The notes: generated by a model not told the origin, from the letters alone. A DNA stretch of 40,010 bases from UBA12202 sp049595035 (GCA_049595035.1 JBMYKD010000017.1:1-40010); one strand, 5' to 3'; numbered from the stretch's first letter, positions 26,850-36,529 are shown. Numbers and translations: made by a program.

Positions 26850-27539
26850 TTAATAAGCAGCGCTTCCCTTAATTAAAGGGCAGTCCTTAGCCTTGCCCTG
26901 CCACTTGACATGACCTGATTCAAGCCAGATGGCCTTATCAGCAAAATCAAGTGCCGCATCCGAGTTTTGATCAACCAGAATGATAGCAATGTTGCGCGCC
27001 CGCAACTGATCAAGGACAGCATAGCATTCGTTGATAACACTTGGCATTAACCCCAATGATATTTCATCAATCAGCATAACCTTAGGGTTAAGAATGATTG
27101 CCCTACCAAAGGCAAGCATTTGCTGTTCACCGCCAGAAAGTGATCCGGCCAGCTGATTTGCCCGCTCAAATAGCCGCGGGAAAATGTCATATACTTCTTC
27201 AAGTCTATCCTTTTCAGATGCTCTTGGTAACACATAGCCGCCGGTAATCAGGTTTTCCTTGACGGTTAGATCAGGAAAGACGCGCCGGCCTTCTGGCACT
27301 AACCCGATGCCTCTACCTGCCCGATCATGAATGGCAATCCGTGTAATATCCTCACCTTCTAGCAGGATATTTCCCTGTTCGGGGATAACATGACCGGCGA
27401 TAGACATGACCAGTGTTGATTTTCCAGCCCCGTTTGTGCCAACTAGTGCCAGTACCTCACCACCTGCCAGAGTAAAATCAGCATCATGTAACGCTGTGAC
27501 AGGCCCGTATCTGCTCGTGATATTCCGCGCTTCAAGCAT
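26850..27539 (-). CDS. livF: branched-chain amino acid-type ABC transporter ATPase LivF
   Basis: Second ATPase of a HAAT importer, 229 residues. Walker A GTNGAGKS (34-41), signature LSGGEQQM and Walker B VMLIDEISLGL are intact, and VPEGRRVFPDLTVKENL is diagnostic of LivF. It is the last gene of livJHMGF, and its start codon shares a base with the livG stop. Control by the HutC-like site before livJ suggests that the importer carries histidine or urocanate rather than leucine. Confidence 0.9.
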   Translation of the reverse strand: MLEARNITSRYGPVTALHDADFTLAGGEVLALVGTNGAGKSTLVMSIAGHVIPEQGNILLEGEDITRIAIHDRAGRGIGLVPEGRRVFPDLTVKENLITGGYVLPRASEKDRLEEVYDIFPRLFERANQLAGSLSGGEQQMLAFGRAIILNPKVMLIDEISLGLMPSVINECYAVLDQLRARNIAIILVDQNSDAALDFADKAIWLESGHVKWQGKAKDCPLIKGSAAY

Positions 27540-28309
27540 TACTCACTTTTCCCCAGATATGCCATCTGTACCTCACGTTTTGAAAGCACTTCATCTGTAT
27601 TTCCAAACGCTAGTGGACGGCCGTTATTTTGAACATAAAGCGTTTTACAAATCCGCCTGACTTGTGACAGGTTATGTTCGATTAGAATAACACTTCGCCC
27701 AGGATGCGGCAGACCCATAATCAGGTCAGCCATGTCTTCTGCTTCCTTTTTGCTTAATCCGGCCAACGGTTCATCCAGAAGAAGCACTTTAGGTTGACGT
27801 GCTAATGCCCTCGCCACTTCAAGTCGCTTAAGATAACCAAGCGGCAATTCTGTTGGGTATTTATGCACGACATGACCCAGCCCCACTTCTGTGAGCAGGG
27901 TATTTGCCATGTCCTGTTCCTTTTGGCGTGATCGGTGCAACATAGCTTTGATCGGTGACAGTAATTTGCTGCCACCTGCGGCGAGGGCAACATTATCAAG
28001 TAGAGTCATATCTTTTAGTGGTTTGATAATCTGCTGTGCTAAAGCCATTCCCAGATTAATCCGCTCAACCAGTCTGCATCTGGAAATATCCTGCCCATCA
28101 AGAATAATCCGGCCTGCTGTCGGGGTTAGCATGCCAATAATGGCACGCATCAATGTTGTTTTGCCGGCTCCATTTGGCCCAATAAAACCCAGCAATTGAT
28201 TATCGCCCAATATTAATCCTGCACCGTCAACGGCGTTCAGTCCACCGAATGTGACGGTGATATCGTTAACTTCAAGCAATGGTGATATTGGCGTTTTAGC
28301 TGCAATCAT
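27539..28309 (-). CDS. livG: branched-chain amino acid-type ABC transporter ATPase LivG
   Basis: First ATPase of the importer, 256 residues. Walker A GPNGAGKT (44-51), Walker B VLLLDEPLAGL and the switch histidine in ILIEHNL are present. The signature reads LPLGYLKRLEVARAL in place of the usual LSGGQ, a variation normal for LivG proteins. Its start overlaps the livM stop by four bases. Confidence 0.9.
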   Translation of the reverse strand: MIAAKTPISPLLEVNDITVTFGGLNAVDGAGLILGDNQLLGFIGPNGAGKTTLMRAIIGMLTPTAGRIILDGQDISRCRLVERINLGMALAQQIIKPLKDMTLLDNVALAAGGSKLLSPIKAMLHRSRQKEQDMANTLLTEVGLGHVVHKYPTELPLGYLKRLEVARALARQPKVLLLDEPLAGLSKKEAEDMADLIMGLPHPGRSVILIEHNLSQVRRICKTLYVQNNGRPLAFGNTDEVLSKREVQMAYLGKSE

Positions 28310-29151
28310 GCTTGGCTCCTATATTGGCGAAACCGTTTGGCTAATCCGCCCAGACCTTCGGGTAAGAACCGCATAGCCAAAAATAGAAGCATTCCGTAAA
28401 CCAGCAATTTATAGTCATCTATGACCTGAAAAAACTGTGGCATTACCGATAATAATGCTGCTGCAATAGTAACCCCCCAGATGGAACCAATCCCCCCCAC
28501 AATCACCATGGACAATACCGTGACAGATTCTACAAACCCGAAACTATCGGGGCCAATGAACCGCACCTGATGGGCATAAAGGGCACCGGCAAGACCAGCA
28601 ACTGCTGTACCCAGAATAAACGAAAACAGTTTAAACCGTCTAACATCAATGCCTAATATACCTGCTGTATCCTCATCCTCGGATATGCTGTCAAATACGA
28701 ATCCCATCCATGATCGTTTGACATAAATCATAATTATGATGAAAAGAATGGTCAGGCTTAATGCCATTAACAACAACCCTAACCGGCCACCATCAGGGGC
28801 AGGGATGCCAGAAACACCCATTTCCCCGCCCAGCATATCCTGTTTGCGGATGATACCAGTAAACAGAAAAGATACGCCCATGGTTGTTATGGCCAGAAAA
28901 TCATGTCGCACCCGTAACGACGCGGCACCAACAATCATCCCAATCATGCCCGCCATCACCATGGCCGGAATAAATGTTGCTACAAGCGGCCAGCCGGATT
29001 TGGTTAACATCGCACTTGTATATGCACCGATGCCAAGAAAAGCCGCATGACCAAGACTGACCTGACCACAAAATCCGGTAATAAGATTGAGTGACTGTGC
29101 AAAAAGGATAGCGATAAGCATATTTGTCAGAACGATCATTTCATAAGCCAT
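28306..29151 (-). CDS. livM: branched-chain amino acid-type ABC permease LivM
   Basis: Membrane subunit of 281 residues with the LivM core motif GFCGQVSLGHAAFLGIGAYTSAML near residue 27 and IVGGIGSIWGVTIAAAL near the C-terminus. AGGATAG, overlapping the end of livH, precedes the ATG. Unlike the LivM-like gene at 10036-10926 it has an intact N-terminus and all partners beside it. Confidence 0.9.
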   Translation of the reverse strand: MAYEMIVLTNMLIAILFAQSLNLITGFCGQVSLGHAAFLGIGAYTSAMLTKSGWPLVATFIPAMVMAGMIGMIVGAASLRVRHDFLAITTMGVSFLFTGIIRKQDMLGGEMGVSGIPAPDGGRLGLLLMALSLTILFIIIMIYVKRSWMGFVFDSISEDEDTAGILGIDVRRFKLFSFILGTAVAGLAGALYAHQVRFIGPDSFGFVESVTVLSMVIVGGIGSIWGVTIAAALLSVMPQFFQVIDDYKLLVYGMLLFLAMRFLPEGLGGLAKRFRQYRSQA

Positions 29152-29155
29152 GCGT

Positions 29156-30019
29156 CTATCCTTTTGTAAATATACCTTTGGGGCGAATCATCAGCACAAG
29201 AATGAGAAAGGCAAAAGCAATTGAATCCCTGTCCAGCAGATCATCCAAATAGATTGTGCCAAATGTTTCAATGACCCCGAGTAATAAAGAGGCTATGAGG
29301 GCACCCCGGACGCTACCCAAGCCGCCAAGCACAATAATGGCAAGGGCTTTATAGGATGGAACGGCACCCATTGTTGGTTCTACTAAATTATTAAGCAATG
29401 ATACCATTACACCTGCGGCGGCGGCGAAAGCCGAGCCCATGAAAAAGATAGCATATCTGATAGTTTCTACATTAACGCCACTGCTCATCGCCATGCCGGG
29501 ATCAACAACGCTAGCACGGGTAGCAATCCCCAGACGTGTCCGTCGTGATAACCAGTTCACCCCCAATAATAAAGCAAAGGCTAATACGACAACCATGATG
29601 CGTGCCTCACTTATCAATGTGCCAGGTAAAATTTCTACCTGATTTTGCAGTGGTGTTGAAACATAAGAAATACTAAATGGGCCAAAGAAAAGCCGGAACA
29701 CCTCTTCGGATGCAATAAAGATTCCGATAGATGCAATCAGCGCAATTAATGGCGGCTGGTTTAATAATGGGCGATATAAAATCCGGTAACTAGCCATGCC
29801 GACAAATCCCACTACTATCATGGCTAGTACCAGTGCCAGAAAAATACTTCCGGTAGAATTCGTTACTAATACGCCAAGATATCCACCAAGCGTGAACAGG
29901 GATGCATGGGCAACATGCAGAATTCGGAGCAACCCATAGACAAGTGTTAGTCCTAGTGCAATCAGTGCATATATTGAGCCCTGAATTAACCCTTGAATAA
30001 GGATATCAACTGCTAGCAT
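29156..30019 (-). CDS. livH: branched-chain amino acid-type ABC permease LivH
   Basis: Membrane subunit of 287 residues. The start region (QGLIQGSIYALIALGLTLVYGLLRILHVAHA) and the C-terminal IIVLGGLGSVRGALIASLLLGV are standard LivH hallmarks. It is separated from livJ by 60 bases holding a 12-pair hairpin, and from livM by four bases. Confidence 0.9.
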   Translation of the reverse strand: MLAVDILIQGLIQGSIYALIALGLTLVYGLLRILHVAHASLFTLGGYLGVLVTNSTGSIFLALVLAMIVVGFVGMASYRILYRPLLNQPPLIALIASIGIFIASEEVFRLFFGPFSISYVSTPLQNQVEILPGTLISEARIMVVVLAFALLLGVNWLSRRTRLGIATRASVVDPGMAMSSGVNVETIRYAIFFMGSAFAAAAGVMVSLLNNLVEPTMGAVPSYKALAIIVLGGLGSVRGALIASLLLGVIETFGTIYLDDLLDRDSIAFAFLILVLMIRPKGIFTKG

Positions 30020-30031
30020 GATTTGATCCTA

Positions 30032-30060
30032 AAACAGGAACCATGATCTGGTTCCTGTTT
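30032..30060 (-). terminator. Intercistronic hairpin between livJ and livH
   Basis: AAACAGGAACCA (30032-30043) is perfectly complementary to TGGTTCCTGTTT (30049-30060) around five bases. On the minus strand it starts 19 bases after the livJ stop and ends in GTTTT. It likely lets livJ mRNA accumulate above the permease genes. Confidence 0.72.
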
Positions 30061-30079
30061 ATTACTAGATTTGAAAAGA

Positions 30080-31231
30080 TTATTCAGATGGTGGTGATAG
30101 CAATTCAGCGTCACTGATAATGGAATGATGATGCCAGTTACCATCACGGACGATTTGAACCTGAACATCTTTTTGCACTTCACCAAGGGCATTAAATGAA
30201 ATCTGACCAGTAGAGACTTTCAGGTTTGTTGAAGCAATAGCATCACGCAGACTCGCCTTATCCGTGCTACCAGAACGCGATATCGCATCAGCAAGCACTA
30301 GGATGGCCGTATGCGCGGATGCACCAACCATATCTGCCGGATAGCCAGCCTTAGCGGAAAATCCGTCGATGAATGCTCTGGTTGTTGAATCGGTAGAATC
30401 GCGATCCAGCGATGTCGTGATCATGACACCTTCGGATGCAGCCCCTGCAATTTCAATAAACTTCTGGCCATCATATCCTTCCTGACCGACGATAGGCTGG
30501 TCAATGCCAGCAGCACGAAGCTGACTAACCAGAGGGCCAGCTGTGAAGAAATATCCACTGGCATAAATAGCATCAGGATTATCAGACTTGATCTTGGACA
30601 CAATAGCCCCGAATTCACGATCCTTGATGCTGTATTCGTACTCGGAAATAACTTCAATACCAAAATTAGCAGCTTGTTCTTTGAAACCATTTGCCAGTGA
30701 AATACCAAAATCATTATTCAGCGTAATCATAGTGACACGCTTTTTATTCAGCATTTCCCCAATCAGTTTTGCCCCTGCACGACCCTGAACTTCACCCATA
30801 AATGATGTCCGGAATACATAGTCACCGGCACGGGTAATATCTGGATGGATGGCATAAGCTGAAATATAAGGCACATTATTTTCTGAAAAGATAGTAGCCG
30901 CTGCCCGTGTGGAACCAGAATAACTCCCCGAAACACCTGCTACAATTTCATCTTGAGTGATCATTTTAATGGCAAGTGGTGCAGCTTCTTTTGGACTAGC
31001 CTGATCATCATAAACGACTAACTCCAACATATCACCATTTATGCCACCGCCAGCATTGATCTGATCAACTGCCAATTCTGCCCCATGAAGAGCAGATTGG
31101 CCATCTGCTGCTGCAAATCCTGTCAATGGAACGTTAAAACCAATTTTAATATTATCAGCGCTTGCAGCACCGATGCCAGCGGCCACAGACATGACCCCGG
31201 CGATTAGCGATACTTGAACTTTTTTGAACAT
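30080..31231 (-). CDS. livJ: ABC transporter substrate-binding protein, LivJ type
   Basis: Periplasmic type-I binding protein of 383 residues. The signal peptide is MFKKVQVSLIAGVMSVAAGI to about residue 25 (ASA/DNI). KIGFNVPLTGFAAADGQSAL and AVDQINAGGGINGDMLELVVYDDQ are typical of the family, and GVSGSYSGSTRAAATIFSEN lines the ligand site. A very G-rich ribosome site (AGGGGGG) precedes the ATG. The promoter just upstream carries a HutC-like operator, so the ligand is probably histidine or urocanate. The gene symbol states family, not ligand. Confidence 0.88.
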   Translation of the reverse strand: MFKKVQVSLIAGVMSVAAGIGAASADNIKIGFNVPLTGFAAADGQSALHGAELAVDQINAGGGINGDMLELVVYDDQASPKEAAPLAIKMITQDEIVAGVSGSYSGSTRAAATIFSENNVPYISAYAIHPDITRAGDYVFRTSFMGEVQGRAGAKLIGEMLNKKRVTMITLNNDFGISLANGFKEQAANFGIEVISEYEYSIKDREFGAIVSKIKSDNPDAIYASGYFFTAGPLVSQLRAAGIDQPIVGQEGYDGQKFIEIAGAASEGVMITTSLDRDSTDSTTRAFIDGFSAKAGYPADMVGASAHTAILVLADAISRSGSTDKASLRDAIASTNLKVSTGQISFNALGEVQKDVQVQIVRDGNWHHHSIISDAELLSPPSE

Positions 31232-31267
31232 TGTTCCCCCCCTATAACTTGAGTTAAATTAATTTAA

Positions 31268-31309
31268 GTATGCACATATTATATTTGTAAATCTTTTCAT
31301 TATTGTCAA
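31268..31309 (-). promoter_or_regulatory. livJ promoter with HutC-like operator
   Basis: On the minus strand TTGACA (31309-31304) is followed by TATAAT (31283-31278) with a long 20-base spacer. Directly next to that box is TATGTGCATAC (31278-31268), the reverse complement of the GTATGCACATA seen in the hutI promoter. An operator at this place would repress livJHMGF. Confidence 0.6.
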
Positions 31310-31981
31310 TCAGACAAGTTTTTTCACACTACTTTTTCCTTCCAGGCCATCGGCTGCATGACCTGAAGCACCCGGAATACGCATTTCAAATACTTCAGTT
31401 ACAGAGGTATAATCATAATATCCTAAGCGTGCTAATGGTCGAATGCGCGCGATATCCATCTTGCCCTCAGGGGTTAGGATATCATCATTGACATGTATTC
31501 TTACAACCTCACCATAGACAACATCGACCCAGCCATGTGATGAGTTACCTTTCAGACGATGGGCTGATAGATATCGGCATTCAAAATGCGCCGGACTTTC
31601 CATCACGCGTGGGCATGGCGCATCAACACATGGAATGGGTGTCACACCAGCTTTCAGAAACTCATCCTCATCCGCGCCCAGTTCCATGGCTGAAATATTA
31701 ACAGCCTCACGCAAATCATAGGTTGCCATATTCCAGACAAACCAACCTGTTTCTTCGGCGTTGACAACGGTGTGTTTTCTTTCTCCATTGCTCAACTGAT
31801 TGGCAGCAAACATCACCATCGGAGGATCAAATGTCAGATTCTGCCATTGGCTATAAGGAGCTAGATTCGGAACGCCATCCTTTGAAATGCTAGACAACCA
31901 TCCAATGGGACGGGGTACGGTACATGACTTAAATGGTGAAAACGGTAATGGGCATTCATCCTTGCCAGGTGCATAATGCAT
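31310..31981 (-). CDS. flavin reductase-like FMN-binding split-barrel protein
   Basis: Protein of 223 residues of the flavin reductase-like domain family, with PRPIGWLSSISKDGVPNLAPYSQWQNL near residue 23 and DPPMVMFAAN near 52 for FMN binding, and SHGWVDVVYGEVVRIHVND late. Members reduce or bind FMN and sometimes partner oxygenases. It starts eight bases after hutU, so it belongs to the hut transcript, although no such enzyme is needed for classical histidine degradation. Its role here is unknown. Confidence 0.85.
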   Translation of the reverse strand: MHYAPGKDECPLPFSPFKSCTVPRPIGWLSSISKDGVPNLAPYSQWQNLTFDPPMVMFAANQLSNGERKHTVVNAEETGWFVWNMATYDLREAVNISAMELGADEDEFLKAGVTPIPCVDAPCPRVMESPAHFECRYLSAHRLKGNSSHGWVDVVYGEVVRIHVNDDILTPEGKMDIARIRPLARLGYYDYTSVTEVFEMRIPGASGHAADGLEGKSSVKKLV

Positions 31982-31989
31982 AACGTGAC

Positions 31990-33672
31990 TTACCTCTTTA
32001 AAATGGAAGGTAGATTTAATCCGTGTTCTTTGGCACAGGCCAGAGCATCTTCATAACCGGCATCCGCATGTCGCATGACCCCTGTTGCCGGATCATTCCA
32101 GAGTACTCTTTCCAGTCTGGCATCTGCTTCGGCAGTGCCGTCACAACAAATGACCATGCCAGAATGCTGGGAAAAGCCCATGCCAACACCCCCACCATGA
32201 TGCAGTGAAACCCATGTTGCCCCTGATGCGGTATTAAGAAGGGCGTTCAGTAATGGCCAGTCGCTAACGGCATCACTACCATCGCGCATCGCTTCCGTTT
32301 CACGGTTCGGGCTAGCCACGGAACCACTATCCAGATGGTCACGGCCAATAACTACTGGTGCTTTTAATTCACCATTGCGAACCATTTGGTTAAATGCCAG
32401 ACCAAGTTTATGCCGCTGACCCAGACCAACCCAGCAAATCCTTGCCGGAAGACCCTGAAAATGAATACGCTCACGCGCCATATCTAACCAGTTATGCAGA
32501 TGCGGGTCATCGATCAATTCTTTCACCTTGGCATCTGTCCGATAGATATCTTCGGGATCACCAGATAACGCGCACCATCGGAAAGGCCCGATACCGCGAC
32601 AGAATAGGGGCCTGATATATGCCGGAACAAAGCCGGGGAAAGCAAAGGCATTTTCCAGTCCTTCTTCTTTTGCTACCTGACGAATGTTATTGCCATAATC
32701 CAGTGTGGGAACGCCAGCATTCCAGAAATTCACCATAGCGGCAACATGGGTTTTCATGCTGGCCCGCGCGGCTGCTTCAACGGATTTTGGATCTGATTCA
32801 CGTTTGCTAAGCCATTCAGCAATTGTCCAGCCAATGGGTAAATACCCATTTATCGGATCATGTGCGCTAGTTTGATCTGTTACGATATCTGGCCTGATGC
32901 CCTTATCGTAAATCTGGGGGAATATTTCTGCGGCATTTCCAATCAGTCCGATGGATTTTGCTTCACCATGTGATGTCCATTGCTCAATCTGCTTTATGGC
33001 GTCTTCGAGGTTATCTGTTTTTTCATCCAGATATCCGGTTTTCAGGCGCATATCTATTCGGGTTTCATCACATTCAACAGCAAGGCAGCATGCCCCGGCC
33101 ATAACGGCAGCCAGAGGTTGCGCCCCACCCATTCCACCAAGTCCACCAGTTAAAACCCAGCGACCGGTCAGATTACCATCATAATGCTGGCGTCCGGCTT
33201 CAACAAAGGTTTCATAGGTGCCCTGAACAATGCCTTGGGTACCAATGTAAATCCAAGACCCGGCTGTCATCTGACCGTACATAGCCAGCCCCTTGCGATC
33301 AAGTTCATTAAAATGATCCCAGTTAGCCCAGTTTGGCACCAGATTAGAATTAGCAATGAGAACCCGTGGGGCATTGGCATGGGTCTGGAAAACGCCCACA
33401 GGTTTGCCAGATTGAACAAGCAGGGTTTGATCATCTTCAAGGTCACGCAAACTGGCCGCGATAGCATCAAAATCTTCCCATGTTCGCGCGGCGCGACCAA
33501 TGCCGCCATAAACCACAAGCTCATGGGGGTTTTCCGCAACGTCAGGGTGAAGGTTATTCATCAGCATCCGCAAGGGCGCTTCGGTTAACCAGCTTTTTGC
33601 CGTTATTTCATTTCCTGTGTCGGGATAGACGTCACGAATATTATGCCGTGAATACCTTTTAGGATCAGCCAT
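31990..33672 (-). CDS. hutU: urocanate hydratase
   Basis: Second step of histidine degradation: urocanate plus water gives imidazolonepropionate, with NAD+ as bound cofactor. At 560 residues it is close to the usual 555. Family landmarks are the start AEWLSKRESDP and GLGGMGGAQPLA (NAD-binding glycine-rich loop, near 178), YGNNIRQVAKEEG near 325, and FCRGIGPFRWCALSGDPEDI with the conserved cysteine. AGGAGA precedes the ATG. It lies 60 bases downstream of hutH. Confidence 0.96.
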   Translation of the reverse strand: MADPKRYSRHNIRDVYPDTGNEITAKSWLTEAPLRMLMNNLHPDVAENPHELVVYGGIGRAARTWEDFDAIAASLRDLEDDQTLLVQSGKPVGVFQTHANAPRVLIANSNLVPNWANWDHFNELDRKGLAMYGQMTAGSWIYIGTQGIVQGTYETFVEAGRQHYDGNLTGRWVLTGGLGGMGGAQPLAAVMAGACCLAVECDETRIDMRLKTGYLDEKTDNLEDAIKQIEQWTSHGEAKSIGLIGNAAEIFPQIYDKGIRPDIVTDQTSAHDPINGYLPIGWTIAEWLSKRESDPKSVEAAARASMKTHVAAMVNFWNAGVPTLDYGNNIRQVAKEEGLENAFAFPGFVPAYIRPLFCRGIGPFRWCALSGDPEDIYRTDAKVKELIDDPHLHNWLDMARERIHFQGLPARICWVGLGQRHKLGLAFNQMVRNGELKAPVVIGRDHLDSGSVASPNRETEAMRDGSDAVSDWPLLNALLNTASGATWVSLHHGGGVGMGFSQHSGMVICCDGTAEADARLERVLWNDPATGVMRHADAGYEDALACAKEHGLNLPSILKR

Positions 33673-33732
33673 ATCTATTTCTCCTGCTTATGTCTTTTCA
33701 TTATCTGGATCATCTTTGTGAAAATATACCTT

Positions 33733-35286
33733 CTAAATGGTGGCGGCACTGTCAAAAAAACCGTCTATTCTGGCTTCACGAACAAGACAGCCATCATTGA
33801 TCAGTTCTGCCATGATATTAATATCTTCTGCCATATAACGATCTTCATCCAATATAGAGATGTGTTTTCTGATGGTGGTTATTACTGCACTTAGTATGGG
33901 ACTTGTTTTTAATGGCGTACGAAAATGAATCCCCTGTGCTGCTGCCAGTAATTCAATAGCAATAATATGTTTCAGGTTTTTGGTCATACGCTGTAATCGC
34001 ATGGCGGCATGCGCTGCCATACTAACATGATCTTCCTGATTAGCAGATGTTGGGGTGCTATCGGTCGAACATGGATTAGCCAGATGACGGTTTTCACTCA
34101 TCAATGCTGCCGATGTCACCTCAGCAATCATAAACCCGGAATTCAGCCCGGGTTTTGCTGTCAGAAACGGCGGCAGATGAAAAGACAGATTAGGGTCGAC
34201 CATAAGCGCAATCCGGCGCTGGCAAATGGCACCGGTTTCGGCGATAGCAAGGGCAATCTGATCAGCGGCAAATGCAACCGGCTCAGCGTGAAAGTTTCCA
34301 CCTGATACAATCAGGCCTTCATCAACAAGAACAATGGGGTTATCGGTAACGGCATTTGATTCTATGGCCAGTGTAGACGCGGCGGAATTCAGAATATCAA
34401 TGGCCGCCCCTAAGACTTGAGGTTGGCAACGAATACAATAAGGGTCTTGGACGCGTTGATCATCATTACGATGACTTTCTCTTATTTCTGATCCTGTTAA
34501 CAGCCGCCGGCTTTCGGCTGCAACAGCGATTTGTCCGTTGAGCCCGCGCAAGGCATGAATGCCGGGCAGAGTGGGGGATGTCGAACCCATGATGGCGTCA
34601 GTCGTCAACGCACCGGATATGATCGCTGTCATGACCAATTGCTCAGTTTTCCATAATCCAATCATAGCCATTGCTGTCGAAAATTGCGTGCCATTGATTA
34701 AAGCAAGGCCTTCTTTAGGTGCTAGGGTTAGTGGCTTAAGACCGGCTTTCTGAAGGGCTTCACCACCAGACATACGCTTACCTTTATAAAAGGCCTCGCC
34801 TTCACCAATAAGAACAGCTGACATATGTGCCAATGGCGCAAGATCACCGGATGCCCCAACCGAACCCTGTTCCGGAATAACCGGAATGACGCCTTCTGCC
34901 AGCATGTTTTGTAGCATTATGATGGTATCCCATCGCACACCGGATGCCCCTCGCGCTAGCGAATTGATTTTAAGCATCATCATCAAACATGTAGATTGTT
35001 CATCAAGCAGGTCACCTACGCCTGCGCAATGCGATAAGATCAAATTACGCTGAAGCGTTTTGACTTCATCTGCATTGATCGTCACTGAAGCTAATTTGCC
35101 AAAACCAGTATTAATGCCATAGACAGGTACATCACCAGCAGCAGCGTTTGCAACTATTTCAGCGGCTTGGTCAACTCTTTCTTTTGCTGATGGCTCGATT
35201 GCTACCTTCATGTCCTGTCGCCACAGCTTTTGCCAGTCTTTGAGAGTCACTTTCCCCGGGCGCATCATAAATAATGCTTCGGTCAT
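33733..35286 (-). CDS. hutH: histidine ammonia-lyase
   Basis: First step of histidine degradation: histidine to urocanate and ammonia. At 517 residues it is typical. The self-forming MIO cofactor comes from A145-S146-G147 in GSVGASGDLAPLAHMS. YGINTGFGKLA (near residue 56) supplies the catalytic tyrosine, and QDPYCIRCQPQVLG and the C-terminal helical region are conserved. Its start overlaps the hutI stop (ATGA), implying coupled translation. Confidence 0.96.
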   Translation of the reverse strand: MTEALFMMRPGKVTLKDWQKLWRQDMKVAIEPSAKERVDQAAEIVANAAAGDVPVYGINTGFGKLASVTINADEVKTLQRNLILSHCAGVGDLLDEQSTCLMMMLKINSLARGASGVRWDTIIMLQNMLAEGVIPVIPEQGSVGASGDLAPLAHMSAVLIGEGEAFYKGKRMSGGEALQKAGLKPLTLAPKEGLALINGTQFSTAMAMIGLWKTEQLVMTAIISGALTTDAIMGSTSPTLPGIHALRGLNGQIAVAAESRRLLTGSEIRESHRNDDQRVQDPYCIRCQPQVLGAAIDILNSAASTLAIESNAVTDNPIVLVDEGLIVSGGNFHAEPVAFAADQIALAIAETGAICQRRIALMVDPNLSFHLPPFLTAKPGLNSGFMIAEVTSAALMSENRHLANPCSTDSTPTSANQEDHVSMAAHAAMRLQRMTKNLKHIIAIELLAAAQGIHFRTPLKTSPILSAVITTIRKHISILDEDRYMAEDINIMAELINDGCLVREARIDGFFDSAATI

Positions 35287-36491
35287 AACTGGCCTCCTGT
35301 TATCCGCCTGATCAACGGATTATATCCTATCCGATAGCTAAGCTCGGATGGATGTTTGATATTCCAGAATGCCAGATCAGCCATATAACCGTTAACCAGT
35401 CGGCCTCGATTATTTATCCCTAATGCTTTTGCAGCATGATGGGTGACCCCGCGAAGAATTTCCTCAGGTGTCATCTGAAACAATGTTGCTGACATATTCA
35501 TGGCGAGTAATAATGACGTCATTGGTGATGACCCCGGATTACAATCAGTCGAAACTGCCATCGGAACATGATGCTTTCGAAAAGCATCAACTGGGGGTAA
35601 TTGTGTTTCTCTTAATGTATAAAATGCACCGGGAAGAATAACAGCAACAGAACCGGCTTTTGCCAGAGCCTTTGCGTCATCATCATTGGCATATTCTAGA
35701 TGGTCAACAGATATGGCCTGATAATCTGCGGCCAGTTTTGCTCCACCCAAATGCGATAGCTGTTCCGCGTGAAGCTTTACAGGAAGGCCAAGTGCTTTGG
35801 CTTTATCAAATACTCTGGCTATCTGCGATGGTGTAAATGCAATCCCTTCGCAGAAACCATCAACGGCATCAACCAGCCCTTCCGCATGAGCTATTTCTAA
35901 CGCTGGTATAACAACCATATCAATATATTCATCAGAGTTGTTTTTATATTCTTCAGGTAGCGCATGTGCACCTAAAAAGCTTGTCTTGATAGTAATATCT
36001 CTTTTGCTTGAAAGGGCGCGGGCGGCGCGAAGCATCTCGCATTCGGTTTCTATATCCAGACCATAACCAGATTTAATTTCAACAACGGAAACGCCTTCAG
36101 CTATGAGATGATCTATTCTGATCAATGCAGTATCGATCAGATCATCCAGCGTTGCTGAACGGGTTGCTCTTACCGTGGAATTGATGCCGCCGCCAGCGCG
36201 AGCGAGTTCTTCATATCCCGCGCCATTCAAGCGCATTTCAAATTCAACCGCGCGATCACCGCCATGGACAATATGCGTATGACAATCAATTAAAGCCGGT
36301 GTAATTAAAGCACCTTGTGCATCATATGTTGTGATTGATTTGCTGTTTTCATCACTTAAAAAAGGGCAATCCTGATAAGCGCCAACCCATTCTATATGAG
36401 GGCCATTTATGGCTAAGGCCGCATCATTGATGATACCATAATCATCATCCTGGCTTAAGGTTACTAATGTCGTGTTATGAATAATGATCAC
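35283..36491 (-). CDS. hutI: imidazolonepropionase
   Basis: Third step of histidine degradation: hydrolysis of imidazolonepropionate to N-formiminoglutamate. It is an amidohydrolase with metal-site motifs DCHTHIVHGG, KLHAEQLSHLGG, and STDCNPGSSP near the C-terminus. A longer frame reaches an ATG at 36542, but AAGGA directly before a GTG at 36491 and the family's usual N-terminus favour GTG (402 residues). The longer version would also run through the putative operator at 36533-36543. It leads the leftward hut operon. Confidence 0.93.
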   Translation of the reverse strand: MIIIHNTTLVTLSQDDDYGIINDAALAINGPHIEWVGAYQDCPFLSDENSKSITTYDAQGALITPALIDCHTHIVHGGDRAVEFEMRLNGAGYEELARAGGGINSTVRATRSATLDDLIDTALIRIDHLIAEGVSVVEIKSGYGLDIETECEMLRAARALSSKRDITIKTSFLGAHALPEEYKNNSDEYIDMVVIPALEIAHAEGLVDAVDGFCEGIAFTPSQIARVFDKAKALGLPVKLHAEQLSHLGGAKLAADYQAISVDHLEYANDDDAKALAKAGSVAVILPGAFYTLRETQLPPVDAFRKHHVPMAVSTDCNPGSSPMTSLLLAMNMSATLFQMTPEEILRGVTHHAAKALGINNRGRLVNGYMADLAFWNIKHPSELSYRIGYNPLIRRITGGQL

Positions 36492-36529
36492 AGATATTTC
36501 CTTGCTTTTATTTTCCTTTTGCCTTTTAA

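Noticed and set aside
26991..27006. GTTGCGCGCCCGCAAC as a fourth copy of the repeat
   Set aside because: It lies inside livF in conserved coding sequence, lacks the AAGTAACGG flank and the terminator, and is probably chance.
33184..33588. 134-codon open frame opposite hutU
   Set aside because: It is antisense to a highly conserved enzyme, has no ribosome site and no recognisable family; it is a shadow of hutU.
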